From contig JSYX01000216.1 of NCBI GenBank assembly GCA_000787465.1, forward strand, positions 1 through 52,272: a DNA stretch of 52,272 bases. Direction: 5' to 3'. Position numbers and translations under genes: made by a program. The first letter of the stretch is position 1. Each line of letters starts with the position of its first letter. This document shows positions 21,339 to 30,715 of this stretch, piece by piece. Below the pieces are notes generated by a model. The model did no database searches. It was not told the origin of the DNA and was given only the letters and a program-made list of their open reading frames with translations. Source of the DNA: Thermomucor indicae-seudaticae (taxonomy: Eukaryota; Mucoromycota; Mucoromycetes; Mucorales; Lichtheimiaceae).

Positions 21339-21771
21339 CACCATAAGAAATGAAAACCTAAAGTACTCCGATGTGCACCGTAAGCACTAGAATAGACCTG
21401 ACGCATACCAAAAGTTCACGAAATTGGATTCCTTCAGACTTCTGAAGAGCCTAAAGGGGCTCCAATGGAACTCCTATGTCCTCCAACCTTTGTGCATCTC
21501 TCCAACAAGTCGCCATAGCGAAAAGAGCAATCCGCGAAATGGCCCCGATATCACCGATTCATGTTGGCTACACCACTAAGCATCAATCGGTGCATTTAAT
21601 TATGTAATGACGGACATCACTATTAGCATTTGTAGGGGGGATATGCTGACCCACTGTATGAAAAAGTTGGAGAACATAAGAGTTTTCTCGGAGTACTTGA
21701 GGTTCCAAAAAGCCGAAAGTACTCCAATTTCGTGAGATTTGGAGTACTGAAGGTTCTCATTTCCTATAGTG
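21339..21771. mobile_element. 433-bp inverted-repeat element (MITE-like) inside copy 1 of the array
   Basis: The left end reads caccataagaaatgaaaacc and the right end, read on the other strand, cactataggaaatgagaacc; both then continue to AGTACTCC. Roughly 30 bases of imperfect terminal inverted repeat are visible, and inner segments containing cacgaaattgga also recur in opposite orientation. No coding sequence is present. It sits exactly where copies 2 and 3 carry gene B, between the shared motifs ccaatcat and attcataaacg. No clean target-site duplication was identified, so the superfamily is undecided. Confidence 0.6.
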
Positions 21772-21840
21772 CAGTATTGAAGAGCTCATTCATAAACGGT
21801 TAGGAGTAATGAATCAATCTTTTTGTTATATATAAACAAC
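21772..21840 (-). promoter_or_regulatory. Conserved TATA box and start region of gene B, copy 1
   Basis: On the minus strand a TATA run (tatatataac) at about 21826-21835 is followed by gattcat and then an ATG at about 21793 (MNELFNTAL, then a stop). The same arrangement occurs at 26970-27020 (TATA intact) and at 29100-29150 (TATA degraded to tgtacataatcg). Conservation of TATA spacing and ATG in three copies indicates a former promoter. Confidence 0.5.
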
Positions 21841-21900
21841 GGATTTACGCACACAGGGTGTGTGAGAAGAGCATATATGTGGTCAAAGTTGGGGAATGTT

Positions 21901-22585
21901 TTAGCGCGGGGGGTCAGGTTCGATGAGTTTCCAGAGAGAGGGAGAGACATCAGGTTTCCAGTATTCGTTCGGTCTGTGTTCCTGTATGCACTCATAGACG
22001 CGACCTTCGAACAGGCACCGATCACCGACGTTAAAATGAAAAGGGACCATCCAGCGTGGTATCATGATATGCGATACAAGATAATTAAAGTGGTCACAGT
22101 TTGCGTAGGAGGGGGCCGCCGGGACAGGCTCAGCGGTGCATTCACCAGGATGGCTGTTGCGGCCGCGTGCAGTCAAGCTAATGTGTAAGGTACCTGCGTG
22201 GTTGCGTGCGATCTGTCTAAAGTACGGATTCCAGTCATCGGGGCTAAACATCTCAAACAGACCGTCCAAGTATCCACCGGGGTACTCGATCACTTGCTTG
22301 ATCGGGATCGTAGCATAACCAATCAGTAGACACAGTCCCACCCTTATAGGCGTCATAGATCTCAACGTAGAGTTCGGATTTGTCATCCGGCAGGAGTTCA
22401 AAGGATTCGTTCCAGGTCGCCGTCGTGCCGCAGTTCCTGTACGTAGATGTCCTTTGGAACGAGTCCCTGTCCTGGAAATTCAGCGAGATCTGGCACATGA
22501 CATTTTGCTTGCCCGTTGGGTCGTAGCGGGGCATGTCTCTGGCCGAATGGATTGTCACAGAAAGGCTACATCGGAATTGATCCAT
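21901..22585 (-). CDS. C2-domain protein with C-terminal chitin-binding module (CBM5/12); apparent frameshift
   Basis: The N-terminal part from ATG 22585 is a C2-type beta sandwich: LSVTIHSARDMPRYDPTGKQ, then VMCQISLNFQ, TATWNESFELLPDD and SELYVEIYDAYKGG. It should bind membrane or protein, though the usual calcium Asp set is incomplete. Around 22310-22345 the frame shifts by one base. The downstream frame continues naturally with LIGYATIPIKQVIEYPGGYL and a final module FNVGDRCLFEGRVYECIQEH followed by WKPDVSPSLWKLI, the pattern of family 5/12 carbohydrate-binding modules (chitin). No intron fits the shift. It is therefore a recent pseudogene, an assembly error, or a frameshifted gene. No signal peptide precedes the C2 domain, so a chitin-binding end on a cytosolic-looking protein is unexpected. 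Confidence 0.7.
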
Positions 22586-22930
22586 CGTGTTGCAGCGCAG
22601 CAGTAACAAGAGAGAAAGAAGAGAGATATGGAGCGCCCCCGGAGTGTTCCAAAGCCTCCCCTATTTATTATTTTCTGGCCCGGCCTTGTGTACACTTCAC
22701 GAAGTGTTGTCATATCGGTGGACTTAGCCGGTCGCGACTTGCCAAGTTTGCAGGTCGGAAACATTGCATGCATGCATGATTGCGCGTTTTAAGCTTTTTT
22801 TTTTTCTAAAGAGCCGACCAACACAAGAAGAAATGCCACTTTTGTTTTTTTTTGTTAGGCTGGAGTAAAGCCGCCCAGGAGGAATCCACCCCTCGCCTAT
22901 TCTCTCTGGGAGCCACTTTTGTTTCAAGTT
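22586..22930. other. Upstream region of the C2-CBM gene
   Basis: 345 bases. On the minus strand, tattataaataggg-like AT-rich sequence lies at about 22660-22672 (plus strand: cctatttattatt), a possible TATA box about 75 bases before the ATG. T runs occur at 22795-22806 and 22842-22853. No gene was seen. Confidence 0.35.
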
Positions 22931-22932
22931 AC

Positions 22933-23178
22933 TTATTGACTTCTTGGCACACTCCGTACCCCACCATTGATATGGTTTAGAAACTCTTCGTCGTTGTTGC
23001 TGTTGTCATCAATCACCCCATGCCGTGTTTGAAGCGGTACTACAGACGCAATAAGCGGGACAAGTATCCACGGCAGATCAAGGCTTCCGACGGCCACCAA
23101 ATTAGGATAGAGCACAGAATAGAGTAGATAGACGTTCAAGTAGCACAAAGAAGTGTACGGTTTATTGTCCCCGCACAT
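22933..23178 (-). CDS. Possible 81-aa membrane protein, unrecognised
   Basis: A single open frame without intron. The first two thirds are hydrophobic (YLNVYLLYSVLYPNLVAVGS, then LPWILVPLIASVVPLQ), consistent with one or two membrane helices, followed by an Asn/Asp-rich polar tail (DDNSNNDEEFLNHINGG). A TATA-type sequence (tatatagg on the minus strand, about 23183-23190) lies only a few bases upstream of the ATG, so a functional transcript would be nearly leaderless unless initiation is elsewhere. No family was recognised; it could be chance. Confidence 0.25.
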   Translation of the reverse strand: MCGDNKPYTSLCYLNVYLLYSVLYPNLVAVGSLDLPWILVPLIASVVPLQTRHGVIDDNSNNDEEFLNHINGGVRSVPRSQ

Positions 23179-23226
23179 ACATTTCCTATATATAAAAGAC
23201 GGATGTCCTCTACTCGGACATCCTCA

Positions 23227-23662
23227 TGTTTTGTTCATCGACATTACGGTTCTTCTCCTTCGATCTGGCTTCACGATCTCGATCGTAAGTGTGGTGCCCT
23301 GAGCCCTACACCATTACAGTGTTGAACGGAAAAGCATCATGCATACATCTGTGTTACACATTGGAGTATTGGGGATACAGTCAGAAAGACTGTGCCAGTG
23401 TGGCTTGCTAAGCGACACGCACCAGAACGAATGGCAGCAAGTCATTGACGTATATGAACTTCATGAAGTCGGGCGAATTCAATTTTATGGCAACCGGCAC
23501 ACGCTGCCTCACTTGGCTTCGGCCATTTCCGCCCACCATCTACACTTACCAACCACACACTATCCACACTTAGCAGCCACACCCACCCGACCCAATCGGA
23601 GCCCACCCAAGCCCTCATACGATATAAAAAAGAGGATCAAAGTAAAAAGGCAGAGAATATGA
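23227..23662 (+). CDS. Possible two-exon gene, unrecognised
   Basis: Downstream of a plus-strand TATA box (tatataaaag at about 23189-23198), an ATG at 23227 opens MFCSSTLRFFSFDLASRSRS. It ends in a GTAAGT donor at 23285. Splicing to the AG at 23319 keeps the frame into a second exon with LGIQSERLCQCGLLSDTHQN, EWQQVIDVYELHEVGR and a His/Pro-rich, basic tail, stop at 23662. The intron would be only 35 nt, shorter than any other in the window. Composition of the tail is low-complexity. No function is proposed. Confidence 0.25.
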
Positions 23663-25114
23663 CATCGCGCCTGATACATCATTGGCAAAAAGCGTGTGGC
23701 CAGAGACAAAGGCATGGAAAAGGGATTGTTGGGTTAATCGGGTAACGCGTCCCGATATCTGGAAAAAGAAGACATTAGAACACAAAAGCTGCTAAGTCGA
23801 AAAAATTGTGTCGAGATATCGATATATAAGAATCGTAAACAGAGGGAGAGAGACGTGAAAATATCTACGTATGAATTGCAGTGGTCCTATTCATGATACA
23901 TAACGCCAATCCTCAACTCGCCCAAATGGAAAAAGGACAGTGGACTTTCTAAGCATGCACTGAGCACAGTGAAGGATGTTATCCAATGAAAACGATTATT
24001 GAAACTCTAGCAAGTATCATCAGGAAACTGTCTATCCTTTCCGCAATAACGGATCGCAGATCAATGTCTGCTGCTACTTGATCTCAAAGTTTGCTTTGCT
24101 GCAGCGCATAGATTTTACACGCCAAGTGAAATTGAACGGTCAAGGTACAAACTGCATCCTCGGATAAAACTGGATTTAGGACAAAGGCGGATCGCGGGTC
24201 TCTGAGCAAGTAGATCACGCATACGAAGGAATGAGCCAATGACTCGGCAAATGAAAACTCCGTTTAATGGTATCATCCCAAAACAGATGCCACATACTCA
24301 TAAGTGTGCATGGGAATTATCCTGTATCTGTTGTGTAAAAAAAGGAGTTCAAGTCAGTAAAGTTTCCAGAGGCTGTTATATATTGGAGGTCGAGCAAACG
24401 AATCGAAATCAAACGAACGGCAAGGGCCCAAACCAAAGGTTATCTCATGACTTTACACAAATCCACACGCAAACGTTTGGAGCCGCTGCTAACACGGCGT
24501 CGTCAAGGGCAATGTTGAAGGACTGTGGAGAGATTTCCAAATGAGGCGGAAGATTGAGATGTGCTCGGCCACGAATGCGTAAGACAGAAGTGGAGTCTCA
24601 TTGTCCGGGAAAAACTTATTCAAGCTTCGGATAAAGGCGTCTCTTCGTTTTCAGTCCTCCCGAGCGCTCGATGGCTCACACCGGCTGTAATGGGTGCCAT
24701 GGAATGTTGCACAAATATAACTGCAAGGAATTTGCGACTTCGAAGCCAACTCCAAAACCTTGTCTTCATGGCAATGAATGTTCAGCGTGCAGAAGCAGAC
24801 GCCGTCATCGTCAGAGTGGCTACGCATGTCGTTTGGGGAAATTAGCAAATCCGCACGTAACGGTACCGATGCACTTGGGTCGTTTGCATGTCTTTGTGCG
24901 GAAGAGAATGTCAAGTGATGCAAGCAACACGGATTAGCGACCTCGCGTCCAGGCACAAAAAGGCTTTTCCAAAAAAAAGTTGCCCAAAGTAATAGACATG
25001 CACAGAGCATTTGTTGGAAACTAAGAAGAGAAACCAAAAGAAAGCATAACGAGTGGAAGGAAAGAAGAAAAGCATATACAACTGGAAATATAGAAAAAAA
25101 AAGCATATGTACAA
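23663..25114. other. Gene-poor stretch within the array
   Basis: No supported gene. The most protein-like segment is on the minus strand at about 24930-24651 (MRSHSDDDGVCFCTLNIHCH then SQIPCSYICATF, with several Cys), but it has no independent start. Its upstream part (24980-25118) overlaps the 3' flank shared with copy 3 (purine-rich, gaaagaagaaaagcatata). It may be a relic of a secreted Cys-rich protein or chance. Confidence 0.3.
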
Positions 25115-26165
25115 TCATTGCTGTCCACAGCTACAGCCTAAAATTCGGCTCTGCCATTGCGCCTTGCTCTTCGCGAGCCAGCTGGTGAACTTTTGGGTGA
25201 TATAGTGATATGTGTCTTCCCAGTATTCGTACTGATAGACCCGCGGCTTGATTTCTGCCGCTTGTGTTCTCCATGCTGTCGAAACATCGCGCCGCGCATC
25301 CCGGAAAGCTCTTGTTGCTTCCGTCTTTGTCTTCGTTTGCGTCCTCCAATGCGACAGCAGCGCCTCCACTGCTTTTTATTCCGCTTTCACGCTTCTGCAG
25401 ACGGCCACTTCTCTCACCTCGTCCCAGGTCCTTCCAACACTTCCCGTCAGCCAAACGATTCTCCCGAATCGACTGTTCACTTGCTTTATGGCCTGGTTGA
25501 AATCGGCGTGCGCTTTGCGAGCGAAAGCTGCTTCGTCGTCGGCGGTGTAAGTCTTTTTTGCACCAAGTTGCGCCTCCAACTCCTGCAAAATTTCCAGCAT
25601 GGCGGACATAATGTCCTGTGAAGCATGCTCCGCCCATTCCAGGAGCTGCTCTTGCTTCGTTTCTAAATGGCGCTGCTGGTCGCCCGCCCGAGCACGGATC
25701 GCCTCGGCTGTGGTACGGCGCCTCTGTGTCGATCGTTGTGTCGAAATGTCAATGTCCTTTAGTTGACAGGACGCGGCCTTTCCCGGCAGCAGCTGCTTCA
25801 GCTGCAAGACGATGTCATCCCACGTAATCTGCTGCTACCTATGGCCGTTGTGGGACCGAAGCTCGTGCTCTCCTTGCTTGGTTAGTACGTGCACACGACC
25901 GAGGGAAAGCTTGGCGCTATATCGCACAGCTTCGAATGGCGGAAGCACATTGGTCGCCCAGAACGTTTGCAACTCGGGACATAGTGAAGAAGTGTTACGC
26001 GTCCAGCGCGCTTGTTGCAACCATAATGGCGGTTCCTGGAGGAGAAATTTATTAAAACTGGTTGCTTGATCCCGGTCCTAAAATTAGCGAATTTACCAAT
26101 GGCTTGGGAGCAAGGCTAAAAGTAAGAACGATGAAGACGAGCACAAAGATAAATTTGGAAAACAT
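25115..26165 (-). pseudogene. Gene A copy 2 of the tandem array (two in-frame stops)
   Basis: The ATG at 26165 opens a signal peptide (KFIFVLVFIVLTFSLA). A splice from the GTAAATTC donor to the CTCCTCCAG acceptor then keeps the frame into EPPLWLQQARWTRNTSS. The body is helical and charged: WDDIVLQLKQLLPGK, RSTQRRRTTAEAIRARAGDQ, SAMLEILQELEAQLGAKK, FNQAIKQVNSRFGRIVWLTG, EIKPRVYQYEYWEDTYHYIT, ending SRILGCSCGQQ. Expected length is about 325 aa. Two stop codons interrupt an otherwise open frame: TAG at 25835-25837 (copy 3 has a sense codon in GRKQQQ) and TAA at 25376-25378 (copy 3 reads AEQKAV). No known domain was recognised. The signal peptide suggests a secreted or endomembrane protein. Confidence 0.75.
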
Positions 26166-26665
26166 GATGAAAGGAAGAAAACTTCAAAGAGATAGTTGGG
26201 TGCCAATTTTCAGCGGGCTTAAATGCTTTCAATGAACCAATCATGTGGCTTTTCTTTGTAAGGATCATGTGCAATCATATGCACGTCTCCTGTCTTACGC
26301 CACTGGGACGTCCAAGAGAGATTTATGAAAATGTATCATGCATGCAGATTGAATTGGCCATTGTCGGACAATTGATACAAATATTATGATAATCCAGGTC
26401 AGCAGACGACGCCTGGAACGTTACGGCTCTCAAAGTGCAGATATTACAGCTTGCCATCTTGGTCACTGTCTTGGACGCACAATACCAACGGCAATAATGA
26501 TCTTATTCCTTTTGAATTATTTCCATTTACATTCGCGAAACTCAATCTGGCACCATCGTCTTCTTCGTGATCATACGCATCGATGACCGTGGCACGAAGA
26601 TGGGTTAAGAACAGACAAAGTTTGGCTTCTCAGAGCGTAACAAGGCACCGGTCTCAAAACCAATT
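26166..26665 (-). pseudogene. Gene B copy 2, 3' part with DxDxDG motif (relic)
   Basis: On the minus strand at about 26590-26390 the frame reads YDHEEDDGARLSFANVNGNN and, after a shift, QDSDQDGKL, then a stop where copy 3 continues NICAF. The matching part of copy 3 (28634-28419) is open: EDDGALFSFKNVHKNNTTP, VVGIEHQDIDQDGKRNICAF and TSITFQWSFADQDFQNICIN. DxDxDG is an EF-hand-like calcium loop, but no flanking helices are evident, so the fold is unknown. Both copies lie at the same distance upstream of gene A. Confidence 0.45.
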
Positions 26666-27020
26666 CAAAGCTCAGCAAATACCGCTGAGGTGGCATTGCA
26701 CATTTTTGACAGAAACCCGATTTTTTCTTGACCCCTTGTATGCTGATTGTTTACTGGAACTCTTTTCGTTCTTTTTAGCTTATAGTGGTTGATTGAAATA
26801 GAGGGAAGAGACTGAATAAAAGACTTTTTATTGGGATTTGTTGTGCTCCTGCTTATGTCGTTAAAGGCTTTTCCCAGGTTACATAGCGCGGTTCTCTCAG
26901 TGCGATCTATGACAGGTAGAAGAATCACATAATCTGATCTAGGAAATGGAGAGCATACAATATTGAAACACTCATTCATAAACGTTAGCAGTATGAATCA
27001 ATTTCCGCTGTTATATATAT
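26666..27020 (-). pseudogene. Gene B copy 2, 5' part and promoter
   Basis: The TATA box (atatatataac) at about 27010-27020 precedes an ATG at 26979 that opens a 104-codon frame (MNECFNIVCSPFPRSDYVIL and so on). In copy 3 the aligned start reads MNARFNTVWTPCRRSYIP and closes after about 35 codons. The motif gtaacaaggcaccggtctc (26638-26656) is repeated at 28682-28700 in copy 3, showing that the duplication covers this whole stretch. How this part is spliced to the DxDxDG part is unclear. Confidence 0.4.
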
Positions 27021-27118
27021 GCAAAAAGTATTTATGGAATAGAGAAGAAAACCCAAAAAATAAGGAATGGGAGGAAAGAAAAAAGGAAATATACTGAGAA
27101 TATAAAATAAAAGTACAT

Positions 27119-28186
27119 TTACAGCCATTGCTGTCCGCAGTTACAACCTAAGATTTGGCTCTGCCATCGGGCCTTGCTCTTTGCGAGCCGGTTGGTGAAC
27201 TTTTGGATGCCATAGTGATATGTATCTTCCCAATATTCGTGTTGGTAGACCCGCGGCTTTATTTCTGAAGCCGCCGTTTGCCATGCCTTCGATATGTCGC
27301 GCTGCGCATCTCGAAAAGCTCTTTTTGCTTCTGTCTTCGTCTTCCTTTGTGTCCTCCAATGCGACAACAGCGCCTCCACTGCTTTTTGTTCCGCTTTCAC
27401 GCTTCTGCAGACGTCGGCTGCTCTAACTTCATCCCAGACTTTTCCAACGCTTCCAGTCAACCAAATGATTTTCCCGAATCCGCTATTTACTTGCTTTATA
27501 GTCTGGCTAAAATCAGCCTGCGCTTTGCGAGCGAGAGCTTCCTCCTCATGGGCAAGATACGTTTTCTGAGCAACAAGTTGGGCCTCTAACTCCTTCAAAG
27601 TTTCTTGCATGGCGGTAATGACGTCCTGCGAAGCACGCTCCGCCCAGTCTAACAGTTGCTCTTTTTCATTTCAAAATGGCGTTGCTCGTCGCCCGCCTGA
27701 GCACGGATTGCTTCGGCTGTGGAACGGCGCCTCTGCGTGGAACGTTCTGCTGAAAAGTCACTCTCCCTTAGTCCACAATACGCGCCGTTGCCACGCAATA
27801 GCCCCTTAAGCTGCAAAAAGATATCATCCCACGTAAGCTGTTGCTGCTTACGGCCGTTGTTGGACTGAAGCTCTTGCTCTGCTTCCTTGGCTAATGCGTG
27901 TACGCGACCGATTGTGATTTTGGCGCTGTGCCAGGTAGCTCCGAGCGGCGAAAGCACTTTGGTCCCCCAGAACATTCGCAAATATGAACGCAGTGAATAA
28001 ATGTTACGCGTCCAGCGCGCTTGTGGCAACCATAATAGCGGTTCTTGGAGGAGAAAATTTATTAATAACGCGTTGCTATTCATTGCTTGATTCCGGTCCT
28101 AAGATTAGCGAATTTACCAATGACTGGGGAGCAAGGCTAAAGGTAAGAGCGGCGAAGACGATTACAAAGATGGACTTGAAAAACAT
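27119..28186 (-). pseudogene. Gene A copy 3 of the tandem array (frameshift and acceptor change)
   Basis: The ATG at 28186 opens a signal peptide (KSIFVIVFAALTFSLA; exon 28186-28118). In the first intron the acceptor differs from copy 2 by one base (position 28045), which moves the AG by one and would shift the frame. The body is open from PLLWLPQARWTRNIYSLRS to FEMKKSNC, where a stop at 27649 appears. Compared with copy 2 one base is missing near 27660-27680, and the frame then resumes one base over with DWAERASQDVITAMQETLKE. The C-terminal half is open to the TAA at 27119: SQTIKQVNSGFGKIIWLTGS, VCRSVKAEQKAVEALLSHWR, EIKPRVYQHEYWEDTYHYGI and LGCNCGQQWL. It is the least damaged copy. Function unknown. 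Confidence 0.75.
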
Positions 28187-28418
28187 GATGAAAGGAAGAA
28201 AGCTTCAAAGAGACAGTTGGTTGCCACTTTTCAGCGGGCTTAAATGCTTTCAATGAACCAATCATGTGATTTTCTTTGTAAGGATCATGTGCAATGATAT
28301 CCACATCTCCTTTCTTGGGCCATTGGGGCCCCTTTTGCAAGAGTCCGAGTTTGATCGTGTGTGCAACATAAGTTGGTCACAAAAAATGAAACATTGTATT
28401 ACATTGAGCCATGATTGG

Positions 28419-29115
28419 TTAATTGATACAAATATTTTGAAAATCTTGGTCAGCGAATGACCACTGGAACGTTATGGATGTGAAAGCGCAGATATTTCTC
28501 TTGCCATCTTGGTCAATGTCTTGGTGTTCAATACCAACAACAAACGGTGTTGTGTTATTTTTGTGTACGTTCTTAAAACTAAATAGAGCACCGTCGTCTT
28601 CATTGCCCGCGTCTTTTGATGATGACTGTATCACAAAGATGGATTACTGGATTAAGAATAGACAAAGTTCGGCTTCTCAAAGCGTAACAAGGCACCGGTC
28701 TCAGGTTCACCTTTTACAAGGCTATACCGCTCGTTTTATTCTTCAGTGGTCGGGAGCATTTGGCAGCACCATTGATACCGATACGGTCGCGTCGCACATT
28801 TCTTTTAGAGAACCGCATAAATTCTGCATTGCAGACTGCATCTTTGTGTAATGATGGGTTACTGGAAATATTTTGGTGCTGTCAAAGACTTATCGCTTGA
28901 TGGAAATAGAGACAACGGAAGTAGATCAAACGCAAGCGAGACTGAATAAAAGGTTTCTTTTTTATTATAATTGATTGTGCTCTTGCGGATGTCGTAAAAG
29001 ACTTTTCACTTCTCGTATAACGGGGTTCTCTCCATGCTACCAATGACAGATACAAGAGGTATATATGACCTACGACATGGCGTCCATACAGTATTGAAAC
29101 GCGCGTTCATTCATT
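28419..29115 (-). pseudogene. Gene B copy 3 (relic with open DxDxDG part)
   Basis: This is the counterpart of 26388-27020. The 3' part (28634-28419) is open and carries IEHQDIDQDGKRNIC; the 5' start at about 29113 (MNARFNTVW) closes early. The TATA box present in copies 1 and 2 is degraded here (plus strand gcgattatgtaca, 29138-29150). Sequence between is alignable with copy 2 through gtaacaaggcaccggtctc. The gene is probably no longer expressed. Confidence 0.45.
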
Positions 29116-29229
29116 TTAGTAGTGTGAATCAATTTCTGCGATTATGTACATGCACGGTGCCTTTTATTGGCAATGAACATAGGCTTTGATGACCCTATAG
29201 CGGTTCGTTAGTGGTAAGTTTTAGCTTTT

Positions 29230-29690
29230 ATGGATAAGGAGAAGCTGATAGATATGCTCCTCAACCAAAGGGTGGAAGTCTCCAAGGCGGTTGCTCTGCT
29301 ACGAGTCTCACCATACGTTGTACTTTCAAAACAACGGGGAAGAAATATCACGGTGATTGCCGCCATCTGGTCTTATGGGCCAATCATGTTCAGAGCACAT
29401 TTCGACAGTATGAATGGCGAATTTTTGTGAACCTCATCCAGGAAATTTTGCAACGGCGTGACCAAGTGAACGCACCGCTGCAGTTAATTGTCATAGACAA
29501 TGGTTCGATACAGAAGACTGACGATATGCAGGAGGCTTTTGATGGTTCAAGGCATTCACCTGTATACTTGCCACCGTAATCTCCGTTCCGCAACCCAATT
29601 GAGGGATGCTTCCCCAGGTATAAGTAACACATGAAGCGGCATGACTTGGAAAACAAACAAACACTCCTTGAGCGACTGGGAGAAACTGCC
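29230..29690 (+). pseudogene. Tc1/mariner-type transposase fragment
   Basis: The frame from 29230 (MDKEKLIDMLLNQRVEVSKA) leads into GRNITVIAAIWSYGPIMFRA and DSMNGEFL, then a stop. One base over it continues NLIQEILQRRDQVNAPLQLI, VIDNGSIQKTDDMQEAF and SRHSPVYLPP, followed by a stop and NPIEGCF. These are the central and third blocks of the DDE domain (strand with the second Asp in VIDNGS, then the YLPPYSPxxNPIE block, where the Tyr codon has become TAA at about 29578). The N-terminal DNA-binding half and first catalytic block are missing or unrecognisable. One frameshift and at least one nonsense change make it dead. Confidence 0.8.
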
Positions 29691-29707
29691 TCAGGAATTA
29701 CAGCACA

Positions 29708-30100
29708 CACTACGGGAAAAGCTGGTTGTATTTTTTCCCTGAATTTCACTAGTTTTCCCTAAAATTCATGTTTTCAGGGAAAAGTAGGGTATAGTGTTGC
29801 CTTCAGTGCAAGTCGTCTCCACCTCTCCCGGAGGTTCCCTGATTCCACTGATGGCTGGCTTTCTTGCCATTAACATACACAGAAGACGCTTTTGCAACGT
29901 TTACGCATCATATATTACGCTCAAAAGTTCTATATAGGCTGTGAGAGCAAAATTTGTAGCCAATCCTATTTCATTGAAAAGGAGGGATTCGTCCCTACTC
30001 CATAAAATAGTGAAAAGTAGCCCAGAAAGCAGAAGTTTACCCTACTTTTCCCTGAAAACATGAATTTTAGGGAAAAATAGAATTAGCTTTTCCCGTAGTG
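29708..30100. mobile_element. 393-bp MITE with long terminal inverted repeats
   Basis: The left end (29708) starts cactacgggaaaagct and the right end finishes agcttttcccgtagtg (30100). Inner parts of the ends also match in inverted orientation (ccctaaaattcatgttttc and gaaaacatgaattttaggg), so the inverted repeat spans about 80 bases on the left and 60 on the right. There is no open frame between. The flanking trinucleotides (aca, acg) are not identical, so target duplication is uncertain. The CACTA start would fit CACTA-like or other superfamilies. It directly follows the dead mariner copy but does not share recognised ends with it. Confidence 0.75.
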
Positions 30101-30715
30101 ACGAGGCTGCCCAGGGTAGATTCAGCATGCCGTTGACCACTTCTGAACTTGTCTATAACGAAGACAAATAATCTGAATGTTTATACTATAGACAATAAAA
30201 CCGTGTATACAATAGCATAACTATACTAGCATCAGCATATACACAGGCCACCAAACTGTGTGGCGCCTTGTAAAAACACCAATTTGGGTGTCCTTCTACC
30301 AATTTGAAGTAGAAATCTTGTGCATGTGCGGATAGTAAGTTTCCGAGACGGTAACAGTGTGTCAAACGAAAAATGTAAATGCTTCGAGTGTTCCTCGGAA
30401 AGACAGCTGAGCTGACGGAATTTCCTTGCTCACGAGTATTGTTTCTGGGTCATTGAAAAATAATCACCATAAAAGGTTGCTCCCCACATATAAAAGTTTC
30501 CGATATTCAGCGTACAATAGCACTGGTACCTTTGTTTCTCTTCCCCACACAAAGTCTCGCTCTGAGGCTTTCCGTCACAGCGTCATGTCTCATGTTTCAA
30601 ACTGCGCCAATCTCTTTAAATAGGCTCTACATCGAAATTCGCTGCTCTTCTTCACTCATTACACGGCAACACCTCTTCATTGCCTAGCACATCAAATATT
30701 CTCTGTAACTATATC
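30101..30715. other. Upstream region of the W2-domain locus
   Basis: 615 bases with no gene. A TATA-like catataaaag at about 30487-30496 lies some 220 bases before the first ATG. Confidence 0.35.

Larger units (their letters stand above)
20519..29155 (-). repeat. Segmental array: three copies of a roughly 2-kb A+B gene unit
   Basis: Units: copy 1 about 20519-21840 (shortened, MITE-invaded), copy 2 about 25020-27025, copy 3 about 27026-29155. Copies 2 and 3 are head-to-tail and share even the purine-rich 3' flank (gaaagaa/gaaaaggaaat, before the gene A stop) and the promoter of gene B. Copy 1 is separated by 3.2 kb that contains the C2-CBM gene. All copies face the same direction. Shared upstream motif of gene A: ccaatcatgt; of gene B: a TATA run, gattcat and atgaa. 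Confidence 0.75.

Noticed and set aside
24651..25118. 155-codon minus-strand frame with hydrophobic start and Cys-rich end
   Set aside because: Its first part is the duplicated purine-rich flank of the array read backwards, so the start is not credible; the Cys-rich part was only noted as a possible relic.
25131..25827. Several 70-168 codon frames on both strands over gene A copy 2
   Set aside because: Shadow frames; only the frame shared with copies 1 and 3 is conserved between copies.
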